Assembly: GCF_041751335.1 (NCBI RefSeq)
Contig: NZ_JBGSXS010000011.1
Span: forward strand, 1-47,202
Direction of reading: 5' to 3'
Source: Aquiflexum sp041751335
Lineage (GTDB): Bacteria; Bacteroidota; Bacteroidia; Cytophagales; Cyclobacteriaceae
Length of the DNA: 47,202 bases
Part shown: in pieces, positions 7,471 through 15,927 of the stretch
Numbering within the stretch: position 1 is the first letter of the stretch
How the letters are laid out: every line of letters begins with the position of its first letter
Program-made: the position numbers and the translations under genes
The notes under the pieces: generated by a model
What the model saw: the letters and a program-made list of their open reading frames with translations, nothing else
Told to the model about the DNA's origin: nothing
Database searches by the model: none

Positions 7471-10275
7471 TTACCGTACCAATAACTTACTGACATACTC
7501 TTTCTCCCTACTCCGAATCATAATGAAATACATCCCTTTGGGAAGTCCCCTAAATTCTACTAATTCCGCTCCGCCTGAAGGCGTGATTTTTCTAACTTCA
7601 CTTCCAAATATATCCGTCACAATGACTGAAATCACAGCGTTGATTCCTTTGAAAGAAACCTGAACATCTCCTTGAGATGGATTGGGATAAATGGATATTT
7701 TGCCAGCGGATATTTCGGGATTAATACTTGTGATCAGGTTGATATTGATTTCTAGGCTTCTGGCACTTCCAGAATTACAGCCGTTCATTGGAGTAACTGT
7801 CAACGTATAATTTCCTTCTTTTTCCCATTTGACCCTAACTTTATTGGTCCCCTGTCCACTGATTACTTTTCCGGCATTGTTACTGATACTCCATTGGAAA
7901 TTCACATTAGCCACATTGGTAACTTCATATTCCTCCTCTGTCAATCCGACCATTTCAGGCCCATTGATTTCAGAAGGCTGTTCCGGAGGAGTCACTACCT
8001 GAATACTTTTGCTAAAGGTCGACCCTATTCCACACGGATTATTTGGTGTAATTCTCAATTGCCTTTGCCCTAGACCAGTCCATAAAACTGTAATTTGGGA
8101 AGTACCTTGTCCTGCGGTGATTTCACCTCCATCCAATTCCCAAATAAATATAGTCCCGGGAATATCTGTCACTTGATAATCCATCGATTCATTTTGGCAG
8201 ACTGCACCCTCACCTTCAATGTCAATAATTGGCTGTGGTTGTGTGGAAACCAAAACCTCGAGTCCTTTGGTGCGACCGTTTCCACAATTATTTTTCCCCC
8301 TTACCAACACTGCATTTCTACCAGCAACATCCCATCGTACTTCAATCCTGTTGGTTCCTTGACCTCCAAGAATCGTTCCCCCATCTACTCTCCATTCAAA
8401 CTCGACATCAGGTCCTTCGTTGTTCTGTACAGTATATATTTGTTGTGATATACAGACATTGTCTTCCCCAAAGATAACTGTGGCCTCATCCGGGACCTGA
8501 CAGCTATAGTTGAACAATGTGCCTTTTTCTCCAACTGCAAAACCGCTACTCAGATCTCCGAAACTGATTCCTGTAAAATCCTGAAATGTAGCTGTAGCCA
8601 TACTTGTCCATGTTTCGCCGCCATCTCTTGTAGACATCATCCAGCCTTTTTCTCCAGCGACAAAACCAACAGATTCATCAAGGAAATCCAATGCATTTAA
8701 TTTCCTTGTAATTCCTGCATTGATTTTTGTCCAGGTTTTTCCTTGATCAGAAGTTTTCAGGATTGTTCCATTATTTCCGATGATGATTGCAGTCTGTTCG
8801 TCTAATTTTTTTATACCGTTGAGGTCTTCTGAGGATTGAGCGTTTACGATCTGCCAGGTTTCCCCATCTTCGGTTCGGGCGATAAATCCGTTCTTGCCAA
8901 TAACAATACCTGTTGTGGCATCAAAAAACTCCAGATCAACCAAAGTGTTTGCAGTATTGCCAACAGATATCTTTGACCATATGACACCCGAATCAGAAGT
9001 TTTGGCCATAAACCCTCCAACTCCTACAATGTAACCATTGGCATTATTGAAAAAATAAAGACCGTTGATCGCTCCTTCCGTTCCCGGAGTAAGAGAAGTC
9101 CAGTTGGCACCGGAATTGGTGGTTCGTAGAAGGACCCCATTATCTCCTCCTATATATCCAAATGCATTGGTGGTAAAAGCCAAGTCATTGAAAGTAATCG
9201 AAAGCGGTCTCGAACGATCTGTTAAGGTGTTTCCACCGTTGTTGGTGGATAGAACCAATCCCTCCTCACCGATGATATAACCAAGTGTCGCAGTCCTGAA
9301 CTGTGTATTTGAATAATCCTTGTCCCTACCGGAAAGTCTCACCGCCCAGCTAGTACCTGAATTGTTGGATGAGATGACGAAGCCATTTTCTCCTACTGCA
9401 AAAACGACATTGGAAGACCTCCTGAAACTGACAGAATTGTAATTCTGGGTATTGTTGATATTGATGCCATCAATGGTGGTACCGGCATTAGCTGTCCTAA
9501 GTATTGTTGCATTTTCTCCCAAAAACACCCCGAAATTAGGATTTGACCTATTGAATGAAACTGTATTTAGGTCTCTTTCAGTGCCGCTGTTCAAGAGGGT
9601 CCAATTTAAGCCGGCATTTGTGGTTTTGATGAGTGTACCCTGTTGGCCCACCGCATATCCTACCATACCAGATGTAAAATGGATATCTGCCAAGCTTTTG
9701 GTCTGTCCCGTATTTTGAACGTTCCAGTTGTTTCCTCCATTAAAAGTCCTGATAACCTGTCCTTGGGAGGTGGCGATATATCCGGTATCCTGATTAACAA
9801 AGTACAGGCTATTGAGATTTGAAGTAGTGCCCACGGATTGTCTTGCCCAACTTTGCCCGCCATTGGTAGACCGAAAAACTTCTCCGTTTTCACCCACGGC
9901 GTAGGCTCGTGTTTCATTCAGAAATTTGACACTTTTCAGGGTTCTTTGGGTGCCGGCATTGGACAATTGCCAGGTTTGCCCTCCATTGGTGGTGCGGTAT
10001 ACATCTCCACCTTCACCTACCATGAGTCCAAGCGTTTCATTGAAAAAACCAACACCCCACATTCTATTTTTGGAAGGCGCTTCCTGTTCTACCCAACTGA
10101 GTCCGCCATCGATGGTTTTCAGTATGACCTGATCTCCTGCTATAAAACCTGTCTCATCACTGACCCAAGTAATTCCGGTAAGCTGATTGCCCCAGCCGCC
10201 TACTCTTCTCCAAGTTTGGGAATAAACCAGGCTGTGGAATAAAATAAAAATCAAAATGGGTGCTAAGCGCTTCAT
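7471..10275 (-). CDS. Secreted YCF48/PKD-like protein with T9SS type A sorting domain
   Basis: A 934-residue exported protein. The signal peptide is MKRLAPILIFILFHSLVYSQ. Residues about 20-590 hold at least a dozen beta-propeller-type repeats of the YCF48/BNR kind, each with a pattern like GYAVGxxGTLIKTTNAGxNW (a bladed propeller). Residues about 600-845 hold three PKD-like domains with the recurring GQGTNxIxVxW ending. The last about 80 residues (ISIYPNPSQGDVQVSF to the C-terminal SKLLVR) are a type IX secretion sorting domain, so the protein is likely delivered across the outer membrane and anchored to the surface. YCF48 proteins in plants and cyanobacteria assist photosystem II, but here the fold only indicates a secreted propeller; function unknown. 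The start ATG has a nearby minus-strand -7 element (10302-10309). Confidence 0.9.
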   Translation of the reverse strand: MKRLAPILIFILFHSLVYSQTWRRVGGWGNQLTGITWVSDETGFIAGDQVILKTIDGGLSWVEQEAPSKNRMWGVGFFNETLGLMVGEGGDVYRTTNGGQTWQLSNAGTQRTLKSVKFLNETRAYAVGENGEVFRSTNGGQSWARQSVGTTSNLNSLYFVNQDTGYIATSQGQVIRTFNGGNNWNVQNTGQTKSLADIHFTSGMVGYAVGQQGTLIKTTNAGLNWTLLNSGTERDLNTVSFNRSNPNFGVFLGENATILRTANAGTTIDGININNTQNYNSVSFRRSSNVVFAVGENGFVISSNNSGTSWAVRLSGRDKDYSNTQFRTATLGYIIGEEGLVLSTNNGGNTLTDRSRPLSITFNDLAFTTNAFGYIGGDNGVLLRTTNSGANWTSLTPGTEGAINGLYFFNNANGYIVGVGGFMAKTSDSGVIWSKISVGNTANTLVDLEFFDATTGIVIGKNGFIARTEDGETWQIVNAQSSEDLNGIKKLDEQTAIIIGNNGTILKTSDQGKTWTKINAGITRKLNALDFLDESVGFVAGEKGWMMSTRDGGETWTSMATATFQDFTGISFGDLSSGFAVGEKGTLFNYSCQVPDEATVIFGEDNVCISQQIYTVQNNEGPDVEFEWRVDGGTILGGQGTNRIEVRWDVAGRNAVLVRGKNNCGNGRTKGLEVLVSTQPQPIIDIEGEGAVCQNESMDYQVTDIPGTIFIWELDGGEITAGQGTSQITVLWTGLGQRQLRITPNNPCGIGSTFSKSIQVVTPPEQPSEINGPEMVGLTEEEYEVTNVANVNFQWSISNNAGKVISGQGTNKVRVKWEKEGNYTLTVTPMNGCNSGSARSLEININLITSINPEISAGKISIYPNPSQGDVQVSFKGINAVISVIVTDIFGSEVRKITPSGGAELVEFRGLPKGMYFIMIRSREKEYVSKLLVR

Positions 10276-10301
10276 GTTTTAAATTCATGCTTCTATTGCT
10301 A

Positions 10302-10309
10302 CAAAAATA
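10302..10309 (-). promoter_or_regulatory. Candidate -7 element for the YCF48/T9SS gene
   Basis: On the minus strand this reads TATTTTTG, an exact match to TAnnTTTG, 27 bases upstream of the ATG at 10275. No convincing -33 element is seen. Confidence 0.35.
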
Positions 10310-10403
10310 GGATTAAATCCCATAAATGAAATATTAGGAGATGCTCAGGAAACTTTTGAAACTATCTAATTAGCAGATGTACGGCACAAACAGCAATAAT
10401 GTC

Positions 10404-10434
10404 TTTAGAAACTCGTGATTTAACTCTACTTTTG
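10404..10434 (+). promoter_or_regulatory. Candidate Bacteroidota promoter for the c-heme lipoprotein
   Basis: TACTTTTG (10427-10434) matches TAnnTTTG. TTTA (10404-10407), one base off the -33 TTTG, lies 19 bases upstream. The start codon follows 22 bases after the -7 element. Confidence 0.45.
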
Positions 10435-10455
10435 TAGTAGCGAAAGCAAAAAAAA

Positions 10456-11109
10456 ATGAAAAATTTATTTAAATTATTTTTATCAACATTACTTTTAACC
10501 TCCTGTAACTCAAATGAAAGAGTGAGCAAGGATGTTTTTGAGGAAGTGAATAAAAGCATGGAGGTGAAAAAACTCAACGAGGCGGACATCATTCAAGCAG
10601 CTATGGTATGGGGAGAGGAAATCAGTACCGAGGCACAAAAACAATTGATAACTGCCTTGCAGAAAGCAATCGCGGACGATGGAGTACCTGAAGCTATCAA
10701 GTTCTGCAATGTAAATGCACTGCCCATCTTAAAGGAAGTTTCAGATAAATACAATGTGGAGATCAAAAGGGTGTCCAACCAATATAGAAACCCCGCAGAC
10801 CAGCCATTGGAATTTGAAGAGGGAATTTTAGATACTTATGTTTACAATGGTGAAAATGACATTGCGAATGAACCAAGTATCCAGAAAATTGAAGGCGGGG
10901 AAGTTTTGTTGTTTACTAAGGCCATCATGATTCCAAATGCGCTTTGCTTAAATTGTCATGGACAAGCAGGGACAGAAATCAGCTCTGAAACCCAAAAAGT
11001 CTTAGACGAACTTTACCCAGAAGATAAGGCCAAAGGTCATAAAATCGGGGATTTGAGAGGAATGTGGAGTATCCGTCTTCCCAAAAAAGAAGTAGTAAAA
11101 AACATGTAA
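10456..11109 (+). CDS. DUF3365 (Tll0287-like) c-heme lipoprotein
   Basis: A 217-residue lipoprotein: signal peptide with lipobox LLTSC (Cys17), then a soluble domain. A single c-type heme site CLNCH lies at 164-168. The region around FCNVNALPILKEVSDKYNVE and RVSNQYRNPADQP is typical of the DUF3365/Tll0287-like family, which forms a PAS-like sensor fold and binds heme. A periplasmic redox or gas-sensing role is plausible, but the partner is not known. A short unrelated gene follows 21 bases downstream. The start at 10456 is supported by the signal peptide and by the promoter match. Confidence 0.85.
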   Translation: MKNLFKLFLSTLLLTSCNSNERVSKDVFEEVNKSMEVKKLNEADIIQAAMVWGEEISTEAQKQLITALQKAIADDGVPEAIKFCNVNALPILKEVSDKYNVEIKRVSNQYRNPADQPLEFEEGILDTYVYNGENDIANEPSIQKIEGGEVLLFTKAIMIPNALCLNCHGQAGTEISSETQKVLDELYPEDKAKGHKIGDLRGMWSIRLPKKEVVKNM

Positions 11110-11130
11110 TTGCACCAACCCAAATCTGTT

Positions 11131-11502
11131 ATGAATTTTGAAGGATCATTGTTAAAGTCCTATGGACTTATTTTAGTATTCTTATTGGTTTCGATATCAT
11201 CAGGATTTTGCTTGACCTTTCAGCCTAAAGTGATGATATTTTCTGAGACTTCTTTTTTCTTTTGCCCAAGGCAGATAGACAATCTTGACAAGGTGGCCAA
11301 GGAGAAAAATTTGAATGAAATAGATAAATCTGATACCAAAAAAAATAGAAGGAAACTTCGTAGAAATAACCAAGAAAAGGCATTTGATGATTTTTCAACC
11401 TCCTCAGACCAAGAATCAGAAAGCGATTCCCCTGTCAAATCCTACAATCAATTGAAAGGGCTTTTGGAAGAGGTGGATATGATGGTAGGTGGATGGATTT
11501 AA
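11131..11502 (+). CDS. Small exported protein of unknown function
   Basis: About 123 residues from the ATG at 11131; a TTG in the same frame at 11110 is directly after the preceding stop but gives a poorer N-terminus. The protein has one hydrophobic segment (about residues 11-30, SYGLILVFLLVSISSGFCLT), a basic patch (KKNRRKLRRNN), then an acidic serine-rich stretch (FSTSSDQESESDSP) and a short C-terminus ending MVGGWI. It looks like a membrane-anchored or secreted protein with a disordered middle. It lies 21 bases after the c-heme lipoprotein and is probably co-transcribed. No family recognised. Confidence 0.5.
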   Translation: MNFEGSLLKSYGLILVFLLVSISSGFCLTFQPKVMIFSETSFFFCPRQIDNLDKVAKEKNLNEIDKSDTKKNRRKLRRNNQEKAFDDFSTSSDQESESDSPVKSYNQLKGLLEEVDMMVGGWI

Positions 11503-11554
11503 GATTTAACTTTTGAAAATTTGTGGATAAACATACAGGGAATTTTATTTGAAC

Positions 11555-11638
11555 CACAAAAGAAACAAAAGGGAACAAAAGACTACATTAAAAAAAATTG
11601 ATATCCATTAACTTTTGTTTTCTTTTGTCACTTTTGTG
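11555..11638. repeat. Imperfect 27-nt inverted repeat
   Basis: Arms 11555-11581 and 11612-11638 are complementary at 23 of 27 positions and are each built from three CAAAAG-like units. The spacer is 30 bases. It follows the small exported protein gene by about 50 bases and could form a hairpin, although no U-tract follows. It is part of a repeat-rich 400-base gap. Confidence 0.65.
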
Positions 11639-11652
11639 ATTCCATTATTTTT

Positions 11653-11807
11653 ACCTCTAGAAATCCCTCGTGCCTACCAATGACGTAATCGGACCGGCGC
11701 GTCACCCTGATCTTCATGGCTATCGGGAAAAGGGTCTCTCGAGGATCAGGAAATATATTATAAACATAAATAGGACCTCTGGAGATTCTTCGTACCTCAG
11801 AATGACG
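11653..11807. repeat. Two diverged copies of a GATTCTTCGT...AATGACG intergenic repeat
   Basis: The segments 11653-11685 and 11775-11807 align without gaps over 33 bases, sharing ACCTCT at the start, TCGT in the middle and AATGACG at the end. A more remote relative occurs inverted at 24869-24938. The pattern resembles the AGATTCTTCG...CAGAATGACGG elements often seen between genes in Bacteroidota. The gap continues with CTCG-rich short repeats (about 11834-11875, TCTCGCTTCTCGATTCTCGG). No gene is seen in 11503-11904. Confidence 0.6.
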
Positions 11808-11904
11808 GCTGCCTAGGGGGTAACTTGATTTCAATCTCGCTTCTCGATTCTCGGCTCTCACTTCTCGCTTCTTCTACCTTCATCCCTTCTCTTTCATCCT
11901 TTCC

Positions 11905-12984
11905 CTAATCCTCCTCCATTCCCGTATTCTTCATTTTCTCGAGATTCTCGGCAAACCTAAGGGCTGATATGAAATCCTCAATATTGCCATCCATGATGTC
12001 AGGAAGATTGTACACTGTTTTGTTGATTCGGTGGTCTGTAACCCGGCTTTGGGAATAGTTGTATGTTCTGATTTTGTCAGAACGGTCACCACTTGCCACC
12101 ATGGATCTTCTTTGGGCACCAACAGCTTCATTGTGCTTGTCCAGTTCAATTTCATATAACCTTGATCGAAGTACTTTTAAGGCCTTCTCAAAGTTTTTGA
12201 TCTGGGACTTTTCATCTTGACAAGTCACAATCAATCCTGTCGGGATATGAGTCAAACGTACCGCCGAATAGGTGGTATTGACTGACTGACCGCCGGGACC
12301 AGAAGAGCAATAAGTATCCTTTCGGATTTCATTCATGTTGATATTCACTTCCACTTCATCCATTTCCGGAAGTACGGCTACAGTGGCTGCGGAAGTATGC
12401 ACCCGGCCTTGGGTTTCGGTAGCAGGTACTCTTTGTACACGGTGTACACCTGATTCAAATTTCATCATCCCGTATACATCTGCACCGGTGATGGTACTGA
12501 TAATCTCTTTGTAGCCTCCTGATGAACCAAAAGTCAAATCAAGGACAGTCAGTTTCCAACCTTGTTTTTCGCAAAACCTTTCATACATCCTGAAAAGATC
12601 TCCTGCAAAAATAGCGGCCTCATCTCCACCAGTACCGCCGCGGATTTCGAGGATACAGTCTTTGGAATCATTTGGGTCTTTGGGGATCAATTGCTGTTTG
12701 AGCTCTTCTTCAAGTTCTTCTTGCCTCGATTTCAGTTCATCCAACTCGATTTTGGCCATTTCCCTGAAATCAGGGTCTTTTTCCTTGTCCAGGATTTCTT
12801 TGGTACTGCTGATGTTCTCCAAAACATTTTTATAGTCGTCATACAGGATGACTATTTTTTCAAGGTCCCTGTATTCCTTATTCAACTTGGTGTATTTGGA
12901 CATGTTCGACATGGCATCGGGCTGTATGATCAACTGGCCAACTTCGATGAATCTATCTTTCAGCGCCTGTAATTTGTCAAGCAT
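11905..12984 (-). CDS. prfA: Peptide chain release factor 1
   Basis: A 359-residue class I release factor that reads UAA and UAG and triggers peptide release on the ribosome. The tripeptide anticodon-like motif PAT is at 187-189 (RVPATETQGRVHTSAA), and the catalytic GGQ is at 231-233 (SSGPGGQSVN). The PAT motif marks RF1 rather than RF2, and no internal frameshift is present. Length is normal for RF1 (about 360). The start ATG at 12984 gives the standard N-terminus MLDKL. It is divergent from the rRNA methyltransferase gene, with a 115-base intergenic region that holds candidate promoters in both directions. Confidence 0.97.
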   Translation of the reverse strand: MLDKLQALKDRFIEVGQLIIQPDAMSNMSKYTKLNKEYRDLEKIVILYDDYKNVLENISSTKEILDKEKDPDFREMAKIELDELKSRQEELEEELKQQLIPKDPNDSKDCILEIRGGTGGDEAAIFAGDLFRMYERFCEKQGWKLTVLDLTFGSSGGYKEIISTITGADVYGMMKFESGVHRVQRVPATETQGRVHTSAATVAVLPEMDEVEVNINMNEIRKDTYCSSGPGGQSVNTTYSAVRLTHIPTGLIVTCQDEKSQIKNFEKALKVLRSRLYEIELDKHNEAVGAQRRSMVASGDRSDKIRTYNYSQSRVTDHRINKTVYNLPDIMDGNIEDFISALRFAENLEKMKNTGMEED

Positions 12985-13006
12985 AAATCTTTTTCTATTG
13001 AAAGGG

Positions 13007-13023
13007 CAAAATTAGCAAAAATA
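13007..13023 (-). promoter_or_regulatory. Candidate -7 elements for prfA
   Basis: Two minus-strand matches to TAnnTTTG lie close together: TATTTTTG at 13016-13023 and TAATTTTG at 13007-13014, 23-32 bases upstream of the prfA ATG. Confidence 0.35.
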
Positions 13024-13072
13024 TCCATAGTAGGGATTTTGGATTTCAACACTCCGCTCTTGGGAATCTTCC

Positions 13073-13080
13073 TATCTTTG
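13073..13080 (+). promoter_or_regulatory. Candidate -7 element for the rsmB-like gene
   Basis: TATCTTTG matches TAnnTTTG exactly and lies 19 bases before the ATG at 13100. The -33 element is unclear. Confidence 0.4.
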
Positions 13081-13099
13081 TCCTTTCAAACAAAAAGAC

Positions 13100-14293
13100 A
13101 TGAAGCTTTTCACAAATACAGTCTATGCAGTCGTTCAGGCCATAGATGAAATTTTCAATGATAATCGATACGCAGACAAAGTGATCGAAAGAACCCTCAA
13201 ATCCAATCCAAAATGGGGAGCGAGAGACAGGGGCTTCATTGCGGAATCCGTTTATGATATGGTAAGATGGTGGAGGTTGATCAATTTTTTGAGTCCTTCC
13301 AAGGACACCTATCAGCTTTTTGGAACCTATTGGTTGTTGCAGGGAAGGACACTTCCAGACTGGAGGGAATTCAAAGGCCTTGATGGTGATGGCATTCACC
13401 GAAGATATGAAAGATTGAATAACAGGGCAGTCATCCAATCTATCCCGGATTGGCTGGATGAAATGGGCGCTGAACAACTGGGAGATAAATGGGAGGAAGA
13501 AATAAATACCCTCAATCAGCAGGCGGAAGTGGTACTGAGGGTCAATACCCTCAAAATTACTAGGGAACAATTGATGAACCGATTGGCAGATGAAGAGATA
13601 GAGTCCTATGCTCCTAAGGGTTATAAAGACGCGCTAGTATTGGCAAAAAGACAGAATGTATTCAAAAATTCAGCCTTCAAAGAAGGGTTATTTGAGGTTC
13701 AGGACGCTTCTTCCCAGTTGGTTGCCACAGCATTGGATGTGGAACCTGGAATGCGGGTAATTGATGCCTGCGCAGGGGCCGGAGGTAAATCCCTTCATTT
13801 GGCCGCATTGATGGAGAACAAGGGTCGGATATTGTCAATGGATACGGAGGGCTGGAAGCTTCAAAACACTAAAATAAGAGCAAGAAGAAATGGTATCAGT
13901 ATCATTGAACCTAAGGTAATAGAAGGAAGTAAAACCATCAAAAGATTGAGTGAATCTGCAGATCGTGTGCTTTTGGATGTCCCCTGTTCCGGATTGGGGG
14001 TCTTGAAAAGAAACCCGGATACCAAATGGAAACTTAGTCCTGAATCAATTGAAAAGGTACAGACCATCCAACAGGAAATCCTGCAAAACTATTCCTCCAT
14101 GGTCAAAAAGGGAGGGATTATGGTCTATGCTACCTGTAGTATTTTACCTTCTGAAAACCAACATCAGGTGGAGAAATTTCTTGCATCTGAAAAAGGCAAA
14201 GAGTTTGAGCTTTTGGAGGACCAAAAAGTTTTGGCACAGGAAAGTGGGTTTGATGGGTTTTATATTGCTAAGTTGAAAAGGAAGGAGGCTTAG
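13100..14293 (+). CDS. RsmB/NOP-family rRNA cytosine-C5 methyltransferase
   Basis: A 397-residue SAM-dependent RNA m5C methyltransferase. The SAM-binding motif is VIDACAGAGGKSLHLAALME; motif IV is DVPCSGLGVLKRNPDTKW; motif VI is YATCSILPSEN. In this family the TCS cysteine attacks C6 of cytosine and the PCS cysteine aids product release; both are present. The N-terminal about 140 residues would be the RNA-binding domain, shorter than in E. coli RsmB. The target is likely a 16S rRNA cytosine, but which one cannot be said from sequence. Divergent from prfA; both are translation genes. Confidence 0.9.
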   Translation: MKLFTNTVYAVVQAIDEIFNDNRYADKVIERTLKSNPKWGARDRGFIAESVYDMVRWWRLINFLSPSKDTYQLFGTYWLLQGRTLPDWREFKGLDGDGIHRRYERLNNRAVIQSIPDWLDEMGAEQLGDKWEEEINTLNQQAEVVLRVNTLKITREQLMNRLADEEIESYAPKGYKDALVLAKRQNVFKNSAFKEGLFEVQDASSQLVATALDVEPGMRVIDACAGAGGKSLHLAALMENKGRILSMDTEGWKLQNTKIRARRNGISIIEPKVIEGSKTIKRLSESADRVLLDVPCSGLGVLKRNPDTKWKLSPESIEKVQTIQQEILQNYSSMVKKGGIMVYATCSILPSENQHQVEKFLASEKGKEFELLEDQKVLAQESGFDGFYIAKLKRKEA

Positions 14294-14362
14294 GGGAAAG
14301 GATTTTTGTGATTCCACTGTTACTTGTTTTTTTCAGTTTCTTGAATTTATTGACCAATGACC

Positions 14363-14380
14363 GATGTTGGATGACCGATG
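14363..14380. repeat. Dispersed GATGTTGGATGACCGATG element
   Basis: These 18 bases recur with one mismatch at 24740-24757, and the local unit GACCGATG is itself repeated within the copy. It lies in the 226-base gap after the rRNA methyltransferase gene. It appears to be another degenerate intergenic repeat. Confidence 0.6.
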
Positions 14381-14519
14381 ATGGGTAGGAGGAGGAGAGA
14401 AGTATACTGCGTATTCCTGAGGGTGGTTAGGAGACAGACAAATCAAATTTTTTTCATCGAATTGAAAGACTGCTTGGGAATTTTTGTAGTTTTAATCAAA
14501 CTCTAAAATCAACCAACAC

Positions 14520-14963
14520 ATGTCCACACTAGAAGCTATATTCGGAATGGCCAGCATGCTGTCCTTTTTTTCATGGATTGCCTTGTTTATTTTTTATCCC
14601 CGCAAATGGATTTATCAGACCCTTTTTTCAGGGGTCTTTATCATTTTGGCCTTGACTTACTTATTTTACATTGTGATGGGTCTTGGAGGAGAATCTGAAG
14701 GTGGATTTGGTAGTTTGGCTGAGGTCAGGACTTTATTTGGATCCGATGAGGCATTGTTGGCAGGATGGATCCATTATTTGGTCTTTGACCTTTTTGTGGG
14801 GATGTGGATTACCAAAGATGCTTGGGAAAAAGACATCAATAGATGGATTGTTTTGCCATGTTTGATCCTCACGTTTATGTTGGGGCCGGTAGGTCTATTG
14901 ACTTATTTCTTAATTCGGGGAGTTAAACTTAAAAAGCTTAATCAAAGTCCATTTCACCCGTGA
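14520..14963 (+). CDS. ABA4-like (DUF4281) membrane protein
   Basis: A 147-residue protein with four predicted membrane segments. The block LLAGWIHYLVFDLFVGMWIT and the later PCLILTFMLGPVGLLTYFLI are typical of the ABA4-like/DUF4281 family. In plants ABA4 is needed for neoxanthin formation; the role of bacterial members is unknown. Its stop overlaps the next gene's GTG start (GTGA at 14960-14963), so the two are coupled. No carotenoid gene is visible nearby. Confidence 0.8.
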   Translation: MSTLEAIFGMASMLSFFSWIALFIFYPRKWIYQTLFSGVFIILALTYLFYIVMGLGGESEGGFGSLAEVRTLFGSDEALLAGWIHYLVFDLFVGMWITKDAWEKDINRWIVLPCLILTFMLGPVGLLTYFLIRGVKLKKLNQSPFHP

Positions 14964-15724
14964 ACCTGATAAAGGAAATTTATAGGAGGAGTCCCAACTT
15001 AGGTTGGTTTGGAACAATAAATTTTTTGTTGTTTTTCCTCTTGCTTTGTATTTCACTTTTTGATGAGAGAATACTGTTCGGGGTCAATGTATGGATCAAA
15101 CCAATGAAATTTGCCATATCCATTGGAGTTTTTGTTTGGACTATGGCTTGGTTGGTTTATGAGTTGCCACAGAAATCAAAGGTCAAAAAGATTGAATTGA
15201 TCATCATTTTGGTGCTTTCTATCGAACAGGTAATCATCATAGGTCAGGCAGCTAGGGGCGAGATGTCCCATTTCAATATCAGTTCAATATTGAATGCCGT
15301 TCTTTTTCAAATCATGGGAATAGCCATATTGATCAATACCATCATGGTATTTTGGGCTTTTCTTTTGTTTAGGAAAGTTGATACGCTTCCAAAAGGGTAT
15401 AAAATAGGGATTCAGATCGGGATGGTGGTTTTTATCATCGCAAGCTTGGAAGGTTATTTGATGGCATCCAACCTTCGGCATACTGTTGGTGCTGAGGACG
15501 GTCAAGAAGGATTGTATTTTCTGAATTGGGCCAAGACCTATGGCGACCTAAGAATATTCCATTTTCTAGGTTTGCATGCTTTGCAGGCCATTCCCTTATT
15601 TGCTTGGTATTTTTCAAGGGAAAACACCAAACCTGTGATGGTATTTGGCATTTTCTATTTCTTTTTATCATTGGGGACATTATGGAATGCCATGGCCGGA
15701 AGGGGATTGATAGTTTTTCCCTGA
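14960..15724 (+). CDS. Seven-segment membrane protein of unknown function, coupled to ABA4-like gene
   Basis: A 254-residue integral membrane protein starting at GTG within the stop codon of the preceding gene. About seven membrane segments are visible (near 15-33, 50-67, 79-96, 108-137, 148-169, 198-217, 224-244). Conserved-looking polar residues lie inside or next to them: W45-IKPMKF, E89, R99, H104, E164, H201, H206 and the AMAGRGL near the C-terminus. The paired histidines could bind heme or metal, but that is only a guess. I do not recognise the family. Coupling to the ABA4-like protein suggests the two form a complex or act in one pathway. Confidence 0.7.
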   Translation: MNLIKEIYRRSPNLGWFGTINFLLFFLLLCISLFDERILFGVNVWIKPMKFAISIGVFVWTMAWLVYELPQKSKVKKIELIIILVLSIEQVIIIGQAARGEMSHFNISSILNAVLFQIMGIAILINTIMVFWAFLLFRKVDTLPKGYKIGIQIGMVVFIIASLEGYLMASNLRHTVGAEDGQEGLYFLNWAKTYGDLRIFHFLGLHALQAIPLFAWYFSRENTKPVMVFGIFYFFLSLGTLWNAMAGRGLIVFP

Positions 15725-15860
15725 AAGATTCAACCTAAAAAATGGTTGTCACTCAGTTTTATACGATCTACATTCCTTTTTTATAAATGTCAGTGAATCC
15801 AAAGAAAATTCCATTTCTGATATGGAATTTGTACGAAACATAAATTTTATTTGAAATCGG

Positions 15861-15893
15861 TTTGATTGGCATTAGAAATTGTGTGTATCTTTG
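15861..15893 (+). promoter_or_regulatory. Candidate Bacteroidota promoter for guaB
   Basis: TTTG (15861-15864) and TATCTTTG (15886-15893) are separated by 21 bases and match both the -33 and -7 consensus. The start codon of guaB follows 34 bases after the -7 element. This is the clearest promoter in the window. Confidence 0.6.
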
Positions 15894-15927
15894 ACGGGCA
15901 AATAGGGTTACCTAACCAATATTTGCT

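Noticed and set aside
9838..10242. 134-residue plus-strand frame antisense to the T9SS gene
   Set aside because: Shadow of the repetitive propeller coding sequence; no start signal or family.
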